Below are positions 10,124 to 18,502 of a DNA stretch of 64,000 nucleotides, one piece after another (the first letter of the stretch is position 1; every line of letters begins with the position of its first letter). The translations under genes and the position numbers were made by a program. The notes below the pieces were generated by a model that worked only from the letters and a program-made list of their open reading frames with translations, was not told the origin of the DNA and made no database searches. The DNA is from Citreicoccus inhibens (GTDB taxonomy: Bacteria > Myxococcota > Myxococcia > Myxococcales > Myxococcaceae). The stretch is taken from NCBI RefSeq assembly GCF_019039035.1, contig NZ_JAHNZT010000002.1, forward strand, positions 62,001-126,000, given 5' to 3'.

Positions 10124-10140
10124 CCCGGCCGGACAGGTTC
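10124..10140 (+). repeat. Second copy of 17-bp motif CCCGGCCGGACAGGTTC
   Basis: This 17-mer is identical to 3535-3551 upstream of prkA. Similarity continues loosely for about 35 bp (a C-rich stretch, then AGTG about 19-20 bp later and GCGGCC). Here it lies 91 bp before the start of the Get3-like ATPase. TTGACT at 10066-10071, further upstream, resembles a -35 but has no good -10. Confidence 0.5.
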
Positions 10141-10230
10141 ACACCGGGCGACTCCGCCGCAGTGTTCGCGGCCGTCCAGGAGTGAGCATCTGGGGTGCCG
10201 CCGGGGGGGCACAAGGAAGGCCACAACGCA

Positions 10231-12198
10231 ATGAGCGACGCGCGAGTTCTTCACTTCTTCGGAGGCAAGGGCGGGGTGGGCAAGACCACGCTCGCGGCAG
10301 CGTACGCGTTGAGGCTCTCCGAAGGCGCGCCCAAGCAGAAGGTGCTGGTCGTCTCGATGGATCCGGTGCAGTCGCTCTCGGATCTCGTGAAGAAGAAGTT
10401 GCCGGCCAAGCCCACCAAGCTCCAGGCGGGCAAAGGCGAAGGCGGGCTGTGGGGCATGGAGATCAACCCGCCCGCGCTCCTCAAGCCCTTCCTGGCGGAT
10501 TACCTGCCCGCGCTTCAGAAGGCGGCGGTCAAGGGCACGCACCTGAGCGACGAGGAGATGGCCAAGCTGTACCAGCAGGCGGTTCCGGGGCTGGAGGAGC
10601 TGGTCGCCTTCTTCCAGGTGCTGGAGTTGGTGGAGGCCGAGGAGTTCGACCGGATCATCGTGGACACGGCGCCCACCAGCCACACGCTGCGGCTGCTCGA
10701 CCTGCCGGGTCACGTTCGCAAGTTCCTGGGCCTCGTGAAGGTGGGCGCTGATCGCGCGCAGACGTCCTCCGGAGGCAAGGGCAAGAAGGTCAAGGAGGCC
10801 GCCGCGGGTGACTTCCTGGAGCAGGTGGGCGCGCGCGTGGAGAAGCTGCTGGCGCTGGTGAAGGATCCAGCCCGCACGGCCTTCCACCTCGTCGCGCTGG
10901 CGGAGCCGGTTCCCGAGGCGCAGACGCGGATGTACTTCACGCAGCTGCGCGAGCGCGGCCTGCCGTTGGCGGAGATTCTGGTCAACCAGGTGGAGGACCA
11001 CGTGGGCTGCCCCGCCTGTCAGGGCCGTCGTGGGCTCCAGGCGCCGCACGTGCGCAAGTATCAGGCGCTGGACAAGCTGGTGCCGGTGCACCTGCTGGGC
11101 CGGCGTGAAGTGGCCCCGCGCGGGCTGGATGGGCTGAAGGAGTTCGCTGGCGTCTGGGCGACGGGCAAGGAGACCAAGGCGCTGGAGTTCTCGGCCGCCG
11201 AGGGGCCGCCCGCGCTCGTGCGCGCGCCCTCCATGCCGCCCATCGCGGCGCCGCCGCTGCCGCCCACGCGGCTCATCTTCTTCGTGGGGCAGGGCGGCGT
11301 GGGCAAGAGTTCGTGCGCCGCCGCCGCCGCCGTGACGCTGACGGAGAAGGAGGGGCCGGTGCTCCTCATCTCCACGGACCCCGCGCACTCGTTGTCGGAC
11401 GTGCTGCAGAGCCGGCTGACCGACACCGAGACGCAGGTGAAGGGCACCAAGGGCCTGTATGCGCGCGAGCTGGACATGGCGGGCTGGTTCAATGCCTTGC
11501 GCAAGCGCGTGAAGGAGAAGGCGGAGAAGGCCTTCGAGGGCGCGCCCAAGGCGGGCAATGACGTGCCGGCGGATCTGCTCTACCTGCGCAACCTGCTGGA
11601 GTGCGCGCCGCCGAACATCGACGAGCTGGCGGCGCTCTCGTGCCTGACGGACGCGCTGGTGCAGGAGCGCTTCAAGCGCATCGTCGTGGACTCGGCGCCG
11701 GTGGTGAGCGTGGTGCGGGTGGTGGAGCTGGCGGACACCCTCAAGTCGTGGCTGGGGGCGCTGCACGGCATCCTGCACAAGCACCGGGCCAAGGGGCTCG
11801 GGGAGCTGGCCGAGGACGTGGCGGCCATGCTCAAGCACGTCAAGCGTTTCGAGGACGCGCTGGCGTCGCCCAGCGAGTCTCGCTTCGTGGTCGTCACGCG
11901 CGGTGAGGACCTGGCCGCGTCGCGCACCGAGCGGCTGGTGGAGTACCTCAAGGAGCGCAAGCTCCAGGTGGAGCGGGTGCTCGTCAACCGCGTGGGCCCC
12001 AAGTCCACCTGCGACAAGTGCGAGAACCGCCGCAAGCTGGAGCTGAACGCGGCCAAGGCCATGGAGAAGAAGATTGGCCTGCCGGTGACCATGGCTCCGG
12101 CGCTCGGCCGTCATCCGGCCGGTCTGCGCGAGCTGAAGGCCTTCCGCACCGCGTGGTACGCGCTGTCCGCGCCCGCGGCGAAGATCAAGGCGGCCTGA
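10231..12198 (+). CDS. Tandem Get3/ArsA-family ATPase (two fused P-loop halves)
   Basis: The 655-residue cytoplasmic protein is a fused dimer of the ArsA/Get3/TRC40 fold. Half one has the deviant Walker A GGKGGVGKTT (Lys13 signature, Lys18). Half two has GQGGVGKSS (353-361), where the signature lysine is replaced by Gln354. Each half ends with a CxxC motif: Cys260/Cys263 and Cys594/Cys597. In Get3 such CxxC pairs from two subunits form the dimer-bridging zinc site, whereas ArsA pumps use a different Cys set, so a Get3-like targeting or chaperone role is more likely than arsenite export. No ars genes are nearby. ATG 10231 follows AAGGAAGG (10213-10220). Confidence 0.88.
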   Translation: MSDARVLHFFGGKGGVGKTTLAAAYALRLSEGAPKQKVLVVSMDPVQSLSDLVKKKLPAKPTKLQAGKGEGGLWGMEINPPALLKPFLADYLPALQKAAVKGTHLSDEEMAKLYQQAVPGLEELVAFFQVLELVEAEEFDRIIVDTAPTSHTLRLLDLPGHVRKFLGLVKVGADRAQTSSGGKGKKVKEAAAGDFLEQVGARVEKLLALVKDPARTAFHLVALAEPVPEAQTRMYFTQLRERGLPLAEILVNQVEDHVGCPACQGRRGLQAPHVRKYQALDKLVPVHLLGRREVAPRGLDGLKEFAGVWATGKETKALEFSAAEGPPALVRAPSMPPIAAPPLPPTRLIFFVGQGGVGKSSCAAAAAVTLTEKEGPVLLISTDPAHSLSDVLQSRLTDTETQVKGTKGLYARELDMAGWFNALRKRVKEKAEKAFEGAPKAGNDVPADLLYLRNLLECAPPNIDELAALSCLTDALVQERFKRIVVDSAPVVSVVRVVELADTLKSWLGALHGILHKHRAKGLGELAEDVAAMLKHVKRFEDALASPSESRFVVVTRGEDLAASRTERLVEYLKERKLQVERVLVNRVGPKSTCDKCENRRKLELNAAKAMEKKIGLPVTMAPALGRHPAGLRELKAFRTAWYALSAPAAKIKAA

Positions 12199-12219
12199 TC
12201 CATTTCTCGGGGCCCTTGC

Positions 12220-12687
12220 TCACCAGACGGGGCGAGGGCACTCGGGGAGGCGAGGCAGGCGCGAGGGCATCTGCTCCCGCGCTCGGATGAGCAGCTCCGA
12301 GGCCGCGGCCGAGAACGAGCCCCACTCCGAGTTCGGGTGCCGCTGCCCCAGGACCGTGGCGCAGGTGGGCCCGGCCAAGAGGAGCGCCACCGCCGGGACG
12401 ATGCACAGCGCGACGGGCGCGAGCGCGCCGACGATGGTGCCCACCGCGCGCCGTGTGGGCGGGAGGAGCGCGGCGGCGGGCTGCATCGCCCCGAGGATGG
12501 CGGCGAAGAGGGCGCCCCCCACGAGCCCGAGCAGCTCGGCGAACACCCAGCTCAGCCCCCCCACCGTCGTGCGCAGGACGGGCTCCAGGAGGGCGGGCTC
12601 GTTGGCGCCCAGCAGGAAGGCGAGGACGAGCGGGCTCGCCGCGATGATTCCCACGAGTCCCCAGTGGTGTCTCGAGAGTCTTTCCAC
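12220..12687 (-). CDS. Hypothetical membrane protein
   Basis: The 155-residue product starts with GTG 12687, preceded by GGGAGG 7 nt upstream. About three hydrophobic stretches (residues 11-27, 43-67 and 84-107) predict membrane insertion. The C-terminal 45 residues are polar and Arg/Pro-rich. No domain is recognised. It is convergent with the Get3-like ATPase (21-bp gap) and divergent from accA. The good ribosome-binding site and hydrophobic pattern argue for a real gene. Confidence 0.62.
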   Translation of the reverse strand: MERLSRHHWGLVGIIAASPLVLAFLLGANEPALLEPVLRTTVGGLSWVFAELLGLVGGALFAAILGAMQPAAALLPPTRRAVGTIVGALAPVALCIVPAVALLLAGPTCATVLGQRHPNSEWGSFSAAASELLIRAREQMPSRLPRLPECPRPVW

Positions 12688-12912
12688 CGCGATGCCTCCC
12701 GGCGCGGAGGGTGGGCACCGCGCTTTCGAACGCCAAGGGGCGCGCGCGCGAGGGCTGCTGGAAGCGTGCGCGGTCCGTCACCCAGCGGGCGTCCGGGGCC
12801 CGCGCGCCGTTGGCGGCTGGACCTTCCCCCTGGCCGGCCCAGGGGGGAACTACGCGGTGCGTAACGGCTTGCGCGTTGTCATGCCCCTGACGGGGGTGCT
12901 AGTTCCGCCCGC

Positions 12913-13881
12913 ATGGCAACCGGTACTGGCTACGCGCTCGACTTCGAACGCCCTCTCATCGAGCTCGAGAAGAAGATCGATGAGCTGAAGGCCCTCTCGA
13001 CCAGCGGCTCCGTGGACTTCTCGTCGGAGATCTCGAAGCTGGAGAAGAAGGCGAAGAAGCTGCAGACGGAAATCTTCAGTGACTTGTCTCGCTGGCAGGT
13101 GGTGCAGCTGGCCCGCCACAGCGCGCGGCCGTTCTTCCTGGACTACGTCCAGCACCTGTTCACCGACTACTTCGAGTTGAGTGGTGACCGCCGCTTCGGA
13201 GAGGACACGTCGCTCATCGGCGGGTTCGCGCGCTTCGATGGCAAGCCGGTCATGGTCCTTGGCCACCAGAAGGGGCGCACGACGAAGGAGAACATGTCGC
13301 GCAACTTCGGCATGCCCCGCCCCGAGGGCTACCGCAAGGCGCTGCGGCTGATGGAGCTGGCGGAGCGCTTCGAGAAGCCCATCTTCACCTTCGTGGACAC
13401 GATGGGCGCCTATCCCGGCATCGGCGCGGAGGAGCGCGGACAGGCCGAGGCCATCGCGGTGAACCTGGAGGTGATGAGCCGGCTGAAGGTGCCCATCATC
13501 TCGACGGTGCTGGGCGAGGGCGGCTCGGGTGGCGCGCTGGCCATTGGCGTGGGCAACCGCGTGCTGATGATGCAGAACAGCATCTACTCCGTCATCAGCC
13601 CCGAGGGCTGCGCCTCCATCCTCTTCCGCGACGCCAGCAAGGCCTCCAAGGCCGCGGACGCGCTGAAGCTGACGGCCAAGGACCTGCTGGAGATGAAGGT
13701 CATCGACGAGGTCATCCAGGAGCCGGCGGGCGGCGCGCACCGCGATCCCCCCAAGGCCGCTGAGGCGCTGGGCAAGGCGCTGCGCAAGCACCTGGGCCAA
13801 CTGTCCGGCATGTCGCCCGATGAGCTCGTGCGCGACCGCTACAACAAGTTCCGCGCGTTCGGCGTGTTCTCGGGACGTTGA
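12913..13881 (+). CDS. accA: Acetyl-CoA carboxylase carboxyltransferase subunit alpha
   Basis: AccA forms, with AccD, the carboxyltransferase that moves CO2 from biotin to acetyl-CoA, giving malonyl-CoA for fatty-acid synthesis. The 322-residue product has normal AccA length. It starts with the family's LDFERPLIELEKKIDEL-type helix and contains the crotonase-like core with the GEGGSGGALAIGVGN oxyanion segment and the SPEGCASILFRD motif. It heads a tight cluster: hisC starts 10 bp after its stop. No accD is present in the window. Confidence 0.96.
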   Translation: MATGTGYALDFERPLIELEKKIDELKALSTSGSVDFSSEISKLEKKAKKLQTEIFSDLSRWQVVQLARHSARPFFLDYVQHLFTDYFELSGDRRFGEDTSLIGGFARFDGKPVMVLGHQKGRTTKENMSRNFGMPRPEGYRKALRLMELAERFEKPIFTFVDTMGAYPGIGAEERGQAEAIAVNLEVMSRLKVPIISTVLGEGGSGGALAIGVGNRVLMMQNSIYSVISPEGCASILFRDASKASKAADALKLTAKDLLEMKVIDEVIQEPAGGAHRDPPKAAEALGKALRKHLGQLSGMSPDELVRDRYNKFRAFGVFSGR

Positions 13882-13891
13882 AGGGAGCCGC

Positions 13892-14983
13892 ATGCGACCG
13901 CTGGTTCCTCCGTACGTCGAGACGCTCAAGCCCTATGTGCCTGGCAAGCCCATCGAGGAGACGGAGCGCGAGTACGGCCTGCAGGGCGTCATCAAGCTGG
14001 CCTCCAACGAGAATCCGCTGGGGCCCTCGCCTCGCGCCGTGGAGGCCATGCGGGCGGCCTCGCAGGCCGTGCACCTGTACCCGGATGCCACCAGCTTCCA
14101 CCTCGTGCGCCAGTTGGCCGCGCACGTGGGCGTGAAGCCCGAGGAGGTCGTCCTGGGGTGTGGCTCCAACGAGCTCATCGAGCTGCTGCTGCGCACCTTC
14201 ACCACGCCGGAGGACGAGGTCCTCCTGTGCCAGTGCTCGTTCCCCGCGTACCGCATCTCCGCGCAGGCGCACGGCCGCCCGTTCGTCGAGGTGCCCATGC
14301 GCGCGGGCTACTCCTACGACTTGGAGGCGATGGCGCGCGCCATCACCCCGCGCACGCGCATGGTGTTCCTGGCCAACCCGGACAACCCCACGGGCACCGC
14401 CTTCGGGCGCAAGGCCCTGGAGGACTTCCTGGCCGCGGTGCCGCCGGAGGTGCTCGTCATCCATGACGAGGCCTACGCCGAGTTCGTGGACTGGCCCGAC
14501 TACGTGAGCGCGGTGGAGCTGTTCCCGCGGCATCGCAACCTCGTGGCGCTGCGGACCTTCAGCAAGATCTACGGCCTGGCGGGCGTGCGACTGGGGTTCG
14601 GGGTGATGGACGCGGGGCTGGCCACGTATGTCCAGCGCACGCGCATGCCGTTCAACCTCACGGTGGTGGCGCAGGCGGGCGGCATCGCCGCGCTGGGCGA
14701 CACCGAGCACGTGCGGCGCACGCGCGAGAACAACCTCGCGGGGCTGCGGTACTTCGAGCAGGAGCTGCCGCCGCTGGGCATCACGCTGACGCGCAGCCAC
14801 GCCAACTTCGTGTTCGCGGACTTCCACCGGCCCGCGCTCGAGCTGTACGAGTGGCTGCTGCGCCGGGGCGTCATCGTGCGCCCCATGGCGGGCAATGGCT
14901 TCCCCACGTGCCTGCGCATCAGCGTGGGCACGCCGGCGGAGAACGAGCGGTGCGTGAAGGCGCTGCGGGAGAGCCTGTCTTGA
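13892..14983 (+). CDS. hisC: Histidinol-phosphate aminotransferase
   Basis: HisC is a PLP enzyme of fold type I that transaminates imidazole-acetol phosphate to histidinol phosphate in histidine synthesis; some relatives also act on aromatic amino acids. The 363-residue product has SNENPLGPSPRAVEAM near the N-terminus, NPDNPTGT, DEAYAEF, and the PLP-lysine region TFSKIYGLAGVRLG. ATG 13892 follows AAGGGAG. It overlaps cmk by 4 nt and follows accA by 10 bp, so accA-hisC-cmk are probably co-transcribed. No other his genes are nearby. Confidence 0.93.
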   Translation: MRPLVPPYVETLKPYVPGKPIEETEREYGLQGVIKLASNENPLGPSPRAVEAMRAASQAVHLYPDATSFHLVRQLAAHVGVKPEEVVLGCGSNELIELLLRTFTTPEDEVLLCQCSFPAYRISAQAHGRPFVEVPMRAGYSYDLEAMARAITPRTRMVFLANPDNPTGTAFGRKALEDFLAAVPPEVLVIHDEAYAEFVDWPDYVSAVELFPRHRNLVALRTFSKIYGLAGVRLGFGVMDAGLATYVQRTRMPFNLTVVAQAGGIAALGDTEHVRRTRENNLAGLRYFEQELPPLGITLTRSHANFVFADFHRPALELYEWLLRRGVIVRPMAGNGFPTCLRISVGTPAENERCVKALRESLS

Positions 14984-15681
14984 GCGGGCGGCCGTTCATC
15001 GTCGCCATCGATGGTCCCGCGGGCGCGGGCAAGTCCACGGTGTCGAAGATCCTGGCGCGTCGGCTGGGCTTCGCGCTGGTGGACACGGGCGCCATCTACC
15101 GCTGCGTGGCGCTGATGGCTCGGCGCGAGGGGCTGGCGTTCAACGACGACGCGGGCCTGGAGGCGCTGCTCGCGCGCGTGCGCATCCACTTCCAGGTGCA
15201 GGGCGAAGACAACCACGTATTCCTGGGCGGCCAGGATGTCTCCGGGGAGATTCGCACGCCGGATGTCTCCATGGGGGCGTCGCAGGTGTCCAGCCGGCCC
15301 GTGGTGCGCGCGGGGCTCCTGCAGCTCCAGCGGCGCCTGGCGCTGGAGGCCCAGTCGGGCGCCATCCTCGAGGGGCGCGACATCGGGACGGTGGTGTTCC
15401 CCGACGCCGACGCCAAGTTCTTCCTGGAGGCCAATCCAGACGTGCGCGCGCGTCGCCGCTTCGAGGAGCTCTTCGAGAAGGGCGTGGAGAGCAGCCTGGA
15501 GGACGTGCTGTCGGATCAGACGCGGCGCGATGCCGCGGATACCGCGCGCACGGTGGCGCCGCTGAAGGCCGCGGACGACGCGGTGCGGGTGGACTCCAGC
15601 GCGCTGCCCCTCTCCGAGGTGGTGCAGACGCTGGAGGAGGAGATCCGCCGGCGCATGGGCTCGCGCGCTCCGGCGCGTTGA
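14980..15681 (+). CDS. cmk: Cytidylate kinase
   Basis: Cmk phosphorylates CMP and dCMP with ATP. The product is 233 residues, a normal length. It has the P-loop GPAGAGKSTVSK near residue 10, the VDTGAIYR motif, the EGRDIGTVVFP motif and the D-rich RRxDAADTART lid region. The start is TTG 14980, which overlaps the hisC stop; GGGAGAG is 6 nt upstream. Longer in-frame starts would run deep into hisC. Its end lies only 4 bp from the end of the convergent transglycosylase gene. Confidence 0.94.
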   Translation: MSGRPFIVAIDGPAGAGKSTVSKILARRLGFALVDTGAIYRCVALMARREGLAFNDDAGLEALLARVRIHFQVQGEDNHVFLGGQDVSGEIRTPDVSMGASQVSSRPVVRAGLLQLQRRLALEAQSGAILEGRDIGTVVFPDADAKFFLEANPDVRARRRFEELFEKGVESSLEDVLSDQTRRDAADTARTVAPLKAADDAVRVDSSALPLSEVVQTLEEEIRRRMGSRAPAR

Positions 15682-15685
15682 GCGC

Positions 15686-17824
15686 TCAGAAGCTCACGCC
15701 TTCCGCGGACGCCGCGGGCACCGCGAGCGACAGTCGCGTGGTGCCCGCCGCATCCGAGCCGTAGAACGCGTGGTAGAGGAACAGGTCCGCCATCACCTGC
15801 TTCACGTAGCCGCGCGTCTCCCGGAACGGGATGGACTCGACGAAGAGATCCAACGGCAGCGAGCCCTTCTCCTGCACCCACTTCGCGGCGGCCTTGGGGC
15901 CCGCGTTGTAGGCGGCGGCGGCCAGGGCCGGGTGCGCGAAGCGCTTCATGAGCTGCGCCAGGTACCACGCGCCGTAGCGGATGTTGCGCTCGGGCGCGAA
16001 GAGGTCCGCGGGCGCGGGCGCGGGCTCCGCCATCTTCAGGGCAATGGCGGTGGCGGTGGGCGGGATGATCTGCATCAGCCCGCGCGCGTCCGCCGCGCTC
16101 ATGACCTCAGGGCGGAATGTGCTCTCGCGCCGCATGATGGCCCACACGAGGAAGGGATCCAGCGATTGCCGCGTCGCCTCCGCCTCGACGGCTGACGCGA
16201 ACGCGCGGGGATAGAAGGCCGCGAGCGCATCGGGCTCACGCGCTCCGAAGGCGCGGCCCCACAGGTAGCGCGCCGCCACCGTGTGCGCGTGACCGAACTC
16301 CCCCAGTTGGAGCAGCGCGTGGACGAAGGGCAGGGCCTGGTCCGCCGTGCGCAGTCCCGCCGCGCGCACGCGCACCTCGTCCGCCGCGTCGCGGAAGAGG
16401 CCGGCCTCCGTCAGCGCCACGGCCAGCTCCAACTCGGGAGGGCGCGGCACGGTGAGCTGGCGGGGCGGCTCGGGGAAGGCGGCCGGAGGGGTGCGGCCGA
16501 GCGCGCGAAGTCGCTCGGTGGAGAGCAGCGCGTAGAACGACGCGGGCGCCGCCGCGATGACGGACTCGTAGGCCGGGCCGAGCACCGCCGCGTTCGCGCC
16601 GGAGAGCTCTTGCGTGCGCGCCAGCCAGTAGCGCGCCTGCGGCATCAGGGCTGACTTGGGGTAGGCCGCGACGAGCGCCTCCAAGGCCCTGCGCGCCTCC
16701 GCGTGCTGCTCCTGTCGGATGTGCGCGAAGGCACGGAACCACATGCCCTCGTCGCGTCGGCGCGAATGGGGATAGCGCTTCTCGTAGGCCGCGAACGACT
16801 TCGCCGCGTCCGCGAAGCGCCCGCCTTGCAGGTCCAACCAGCCCGTGAAGAACCCGCCTTCTTCGCCGGCGGGGAGCGTGGGCCAGGCCTTGTCCAACGC
16901 GGCCATCAGCGCGCGCGCCTGGACGTTGTCATCCGTGCGCAGCATGCGGCGGGCGACCACCAGCGCGGCCTCGGCGGCCACCGCGGGCGGGCCCTTGCGC
17001 GCCACCGCGAGCGCCTGCTCCGCGTCCGCGGGCTTGCCCAGCGCGAAGCTCGCCTGGGCGCGCAGCAGCGCGGCCTGGGCTCGTGCTGGAGCGGCGGTCA
17101 GCAGGTGCGCGGTGTCGGCGGCGGTCAGCTCATCCAGGGCGCGTGCGGGCGCCCCGGCGTCCAGGAACCCCTTCGCGCGCTGCATCCGCTCGGCGAGGTT
17201 GAGGGGCGTGGCGGGCTTGAACTCCGCCAGGCGGACCAGGGCCTCGTCCGCGTAGGGGTGATTGGGGTAACGCAGCGCCACGGACTTCAGGTCCGCGCGC
17301 TCGCCCGCGGCGTTGCCGGTGGCGCGGCGCGTCTGGGCCCGCTCGTAGAGCAGCTCCGGGCCGGGCTCCGCGGCGGCGGCGGACTCCAGCACCGGCGCGG
17401 CGCGGGCGGCCTGTCCGGCATCCAGCAGGGCCTCGCCCAGGCGGGCGCGGGCGCGGGCCGCCAGCGCGGGTGGGGCGACCTTCAGCGCGCGCTCGAAGTC
17501 CTTCGCGGCGCCGGCCGGGTCACCCGAGTAGAAGCGCGCCTGACCCAGGTAGAAGGCATGGAAGGGGGCCAGGAGGGCGGGCGGGGCGCGGGCCGCGAGG
17601 AGGTCTCTCGCCTCGGCGGCGCGGCCGTCCGAGAGGGCGAGCGTGCCGGCCAGCAAGGCCATCCGGCCGGCGTCCGGGCAGCGGGCGGCCACGCAGGCAT
17701 CCAATTCAGCCCGGGCCACAGCCGCCGCGTCAGGTCGGTGCAGGCGAACTGCTTCCAAGGTGGCGGGGGATTGCCCCAGGGCCGCAGTCGCTGCCAGCCC
17801 CGCCACCAACCCGCTCCAACGCAT
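15686..17824 (-). CDS. Soluble lytic murein transglycosylase (Slt70-type)
   Basis: A 712-residue periplasmic enzyme that cleaves peptidoglycan glycan strands with 1,6-anhydro product formation. It begins with a signal peptide (MRWSGLVAGLAATAALG), continues with a long alpha-superhelical, TPR-like region rich in Ala (residues 25-540), and ends with the SLT catalytic domain. The catalytic glutamate is in AIMRRESTFRPEV near residue 566, with ARGLMQIIP and AAYNAGP motifs after it. ATG 17824 was chosen because GGAAG lies 6 nt upstream and it gives a clean signal peptide; the frame is open back to 17929. Confidence 0.92.
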   Translation of the reverse strand: MRWSGLVAGLAATAALGQSPATLEAVRLHRPDAAAVARAELDACVAARCPDAGRMALLAGTLALSDGRAAEARDLLAARAPPALLAPFHAFYLGQARFYSGDPAGAAKDFERALKVAPPALAARARARLGEALLDAGQAARAAPVLESAAAAEPGPELLYERAQTRRATGNAAGERADLKSVALRYPNHPYADEALVRLAEFKPATPLNLAERMQRAKGFLDAGAPARALDELTAADTAHLLTAAPARAQAALLRAQASFALGKPADAEQALAVARKGPPAVAAEAALVVARRMLRTDDNVQARALMAALDKAWPTLPAGEEGGFFTGWLDLQGGRFADAAKSFAAYEKRYPHSRRRDEGMWFRAFAHIRQEQHAEARRALEALVAAYPKSALMPQARYWLARTQELSGANAAVLGPAYESVIAAAPASFYALLSTERLRALGRTPPAAFPEPPRQLTVPRPPELELAVALTEAGLFRDAADEVRVRAAGLRTADQALPFVHALLQLGEFGHAHTVAARYLWGRAFGAREPDALAAFYPRAFASAVEAEATRQSLDPFLVWAIMRRESTFRPEVMSAADARGLMQIIPPTATAIALKMAEPAPAPADLFAPERNIRYGAWYLAQLMKRFAHPALAAAAYNAGPKAAAKWVQEKGSLPLDLFVESIPFRETRGYVKQVMADLFLYHAFYGSDAAGTTRLSLAVPAASAEGVSF

Positions 17825-18176
17825 GTAAGTCTTCCTTTCACAACGCGGCCTTGCGGCCACCAACGAGAGGTTTTCGATGGACATTCCCCGCCGCCCATGG
17901 GCGGGGTGGTTTGACAGTCGGCTCGACAAGACCTAGATCCCCGCGCCGACAGGTCGAGCTTGCTGTCGGAAACGCGTCCCATTCGCTGAAGACGTTCGGA
18001 CGATTACCTGCACTTGGGATGGACAGCTCGACCCGTTGCGTCACCTGGGGTGAATCAATACGTTGCGTGGCTGTTGCGCGCCACTCCGGACCGTCGGTGT
18101 CCCCGGCGGGTAAGTCGTCGGTAGCACTGCTCGTTCACAGCGCTCGGGGGGGGAAACTGCTCATAGGGAGGGCTCC
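17825..18176. other. 352-bp divergent region between slt-type gene and Cys-rich small gene
   Basis: No gene is seen. It holds an inverted repeat CCCCGCC (17886-17892) / GGCGGGG (17900-17906), a strong rightward promoter directly after it (17911-17939) and a hairpin at its expected start point. The rest, about 230 bp up to 18177, could be a long leader or a small RNA. Confidence 0.6.
17911..17969 (+). promoter_or_regulatory. Strong sigma-70 promoter followed by a 5' hairpin
   Basis: TTGACA (17911-17916), a consensus -35, is 17 bp from TAGATC (17934-17939). The predicted start near 17946 coincides with the first base of a perfect 7-bp stem, CCGACAG (17946-17952) with CTGTCGG (17963-17969). The 7-bp inverted repeat at 17886-17906 lies immediately upstream of the -35. 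Confidence 0.6.
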
Positions 18177-18410
18177 ATGAAGCCGTGTCCATCCGATCTG
18201 CCGCAGACCATCAATCCCGAAGCCGGGCCGAAGCGTGCCGGCGTCGAGACGCATCGCAATCTCAATTGCAATCAGTATGACAACTGTCTGGACGAAGCCG
18301 TCCGGCGGGGTTGGCAGTCCTTCACGTGTGTGAAGTGCCCGCTCAACCAGCAGGTGGCGCCGCCGCAGATGGGCATCGAGGCCTACGCGACGCAGCGCCG
18401 CGGCATCTAG
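18177..18410 (+). CDS. Small Cys-rich hypothetical protein (77 aa)
   Basis: The 77-residue product has five cysteines (Cys4, 31, 37, 51 and 54); Cys31, 37, 51 and CxxC Cys54 could bind zinc or iron. ATG 18177 follows AGGGAGGGC at good distance. There is no signal peptide or membrane segment, so it is probably cytoplasmic. It is preceded by a strong promoter with a leader of about 230 nt, and followed by a strong terminator, so it is a single-gene unit. Function unknown. Confidence 0.75.
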   Translation: MKPCPSDLPQTINPEAGPKRAGVETHRNLNCNQYDNCLDEAVRRGWQSFTCVKCPLNQQVAPPQMGIEAYATQRRGI

Positions 18411-18422
18411 CCAGGTCTTCCT

Positions 18423-18470
18423 GACGGTGTCGGGGCACGCCCTTCCTGACGAAGGGGTGCCCCCGCCGTC
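18423..18470. terminator. Long terminator hairpin between convergent genes
   Basis: GGGGCA (18432-18437) with TGCCCC (18458-18463) and inner CCCTTC/GAAGGG form the main stem around loop CTGAC. Outer GACGG (18423-18427) and CCGTC (18466-18470) can add a further arm. It sits between the 77-aa gene and the convergent CAP gene. Confidence 0.8.
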
Positions 18471-18502
18471 GCCGTGCGGGATGTGCCGCGCCGCGTGTCG
18501 CC

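Noticed and set aside
12287-12988. Plus-strand open frame opposite the small membrane protein
   Set aside because: The minus-strand gene has a good ribosome-binding site and hydrophobic pattern; the plus frame is Arg/Ala/Pro-rich shadow and runs into accA.
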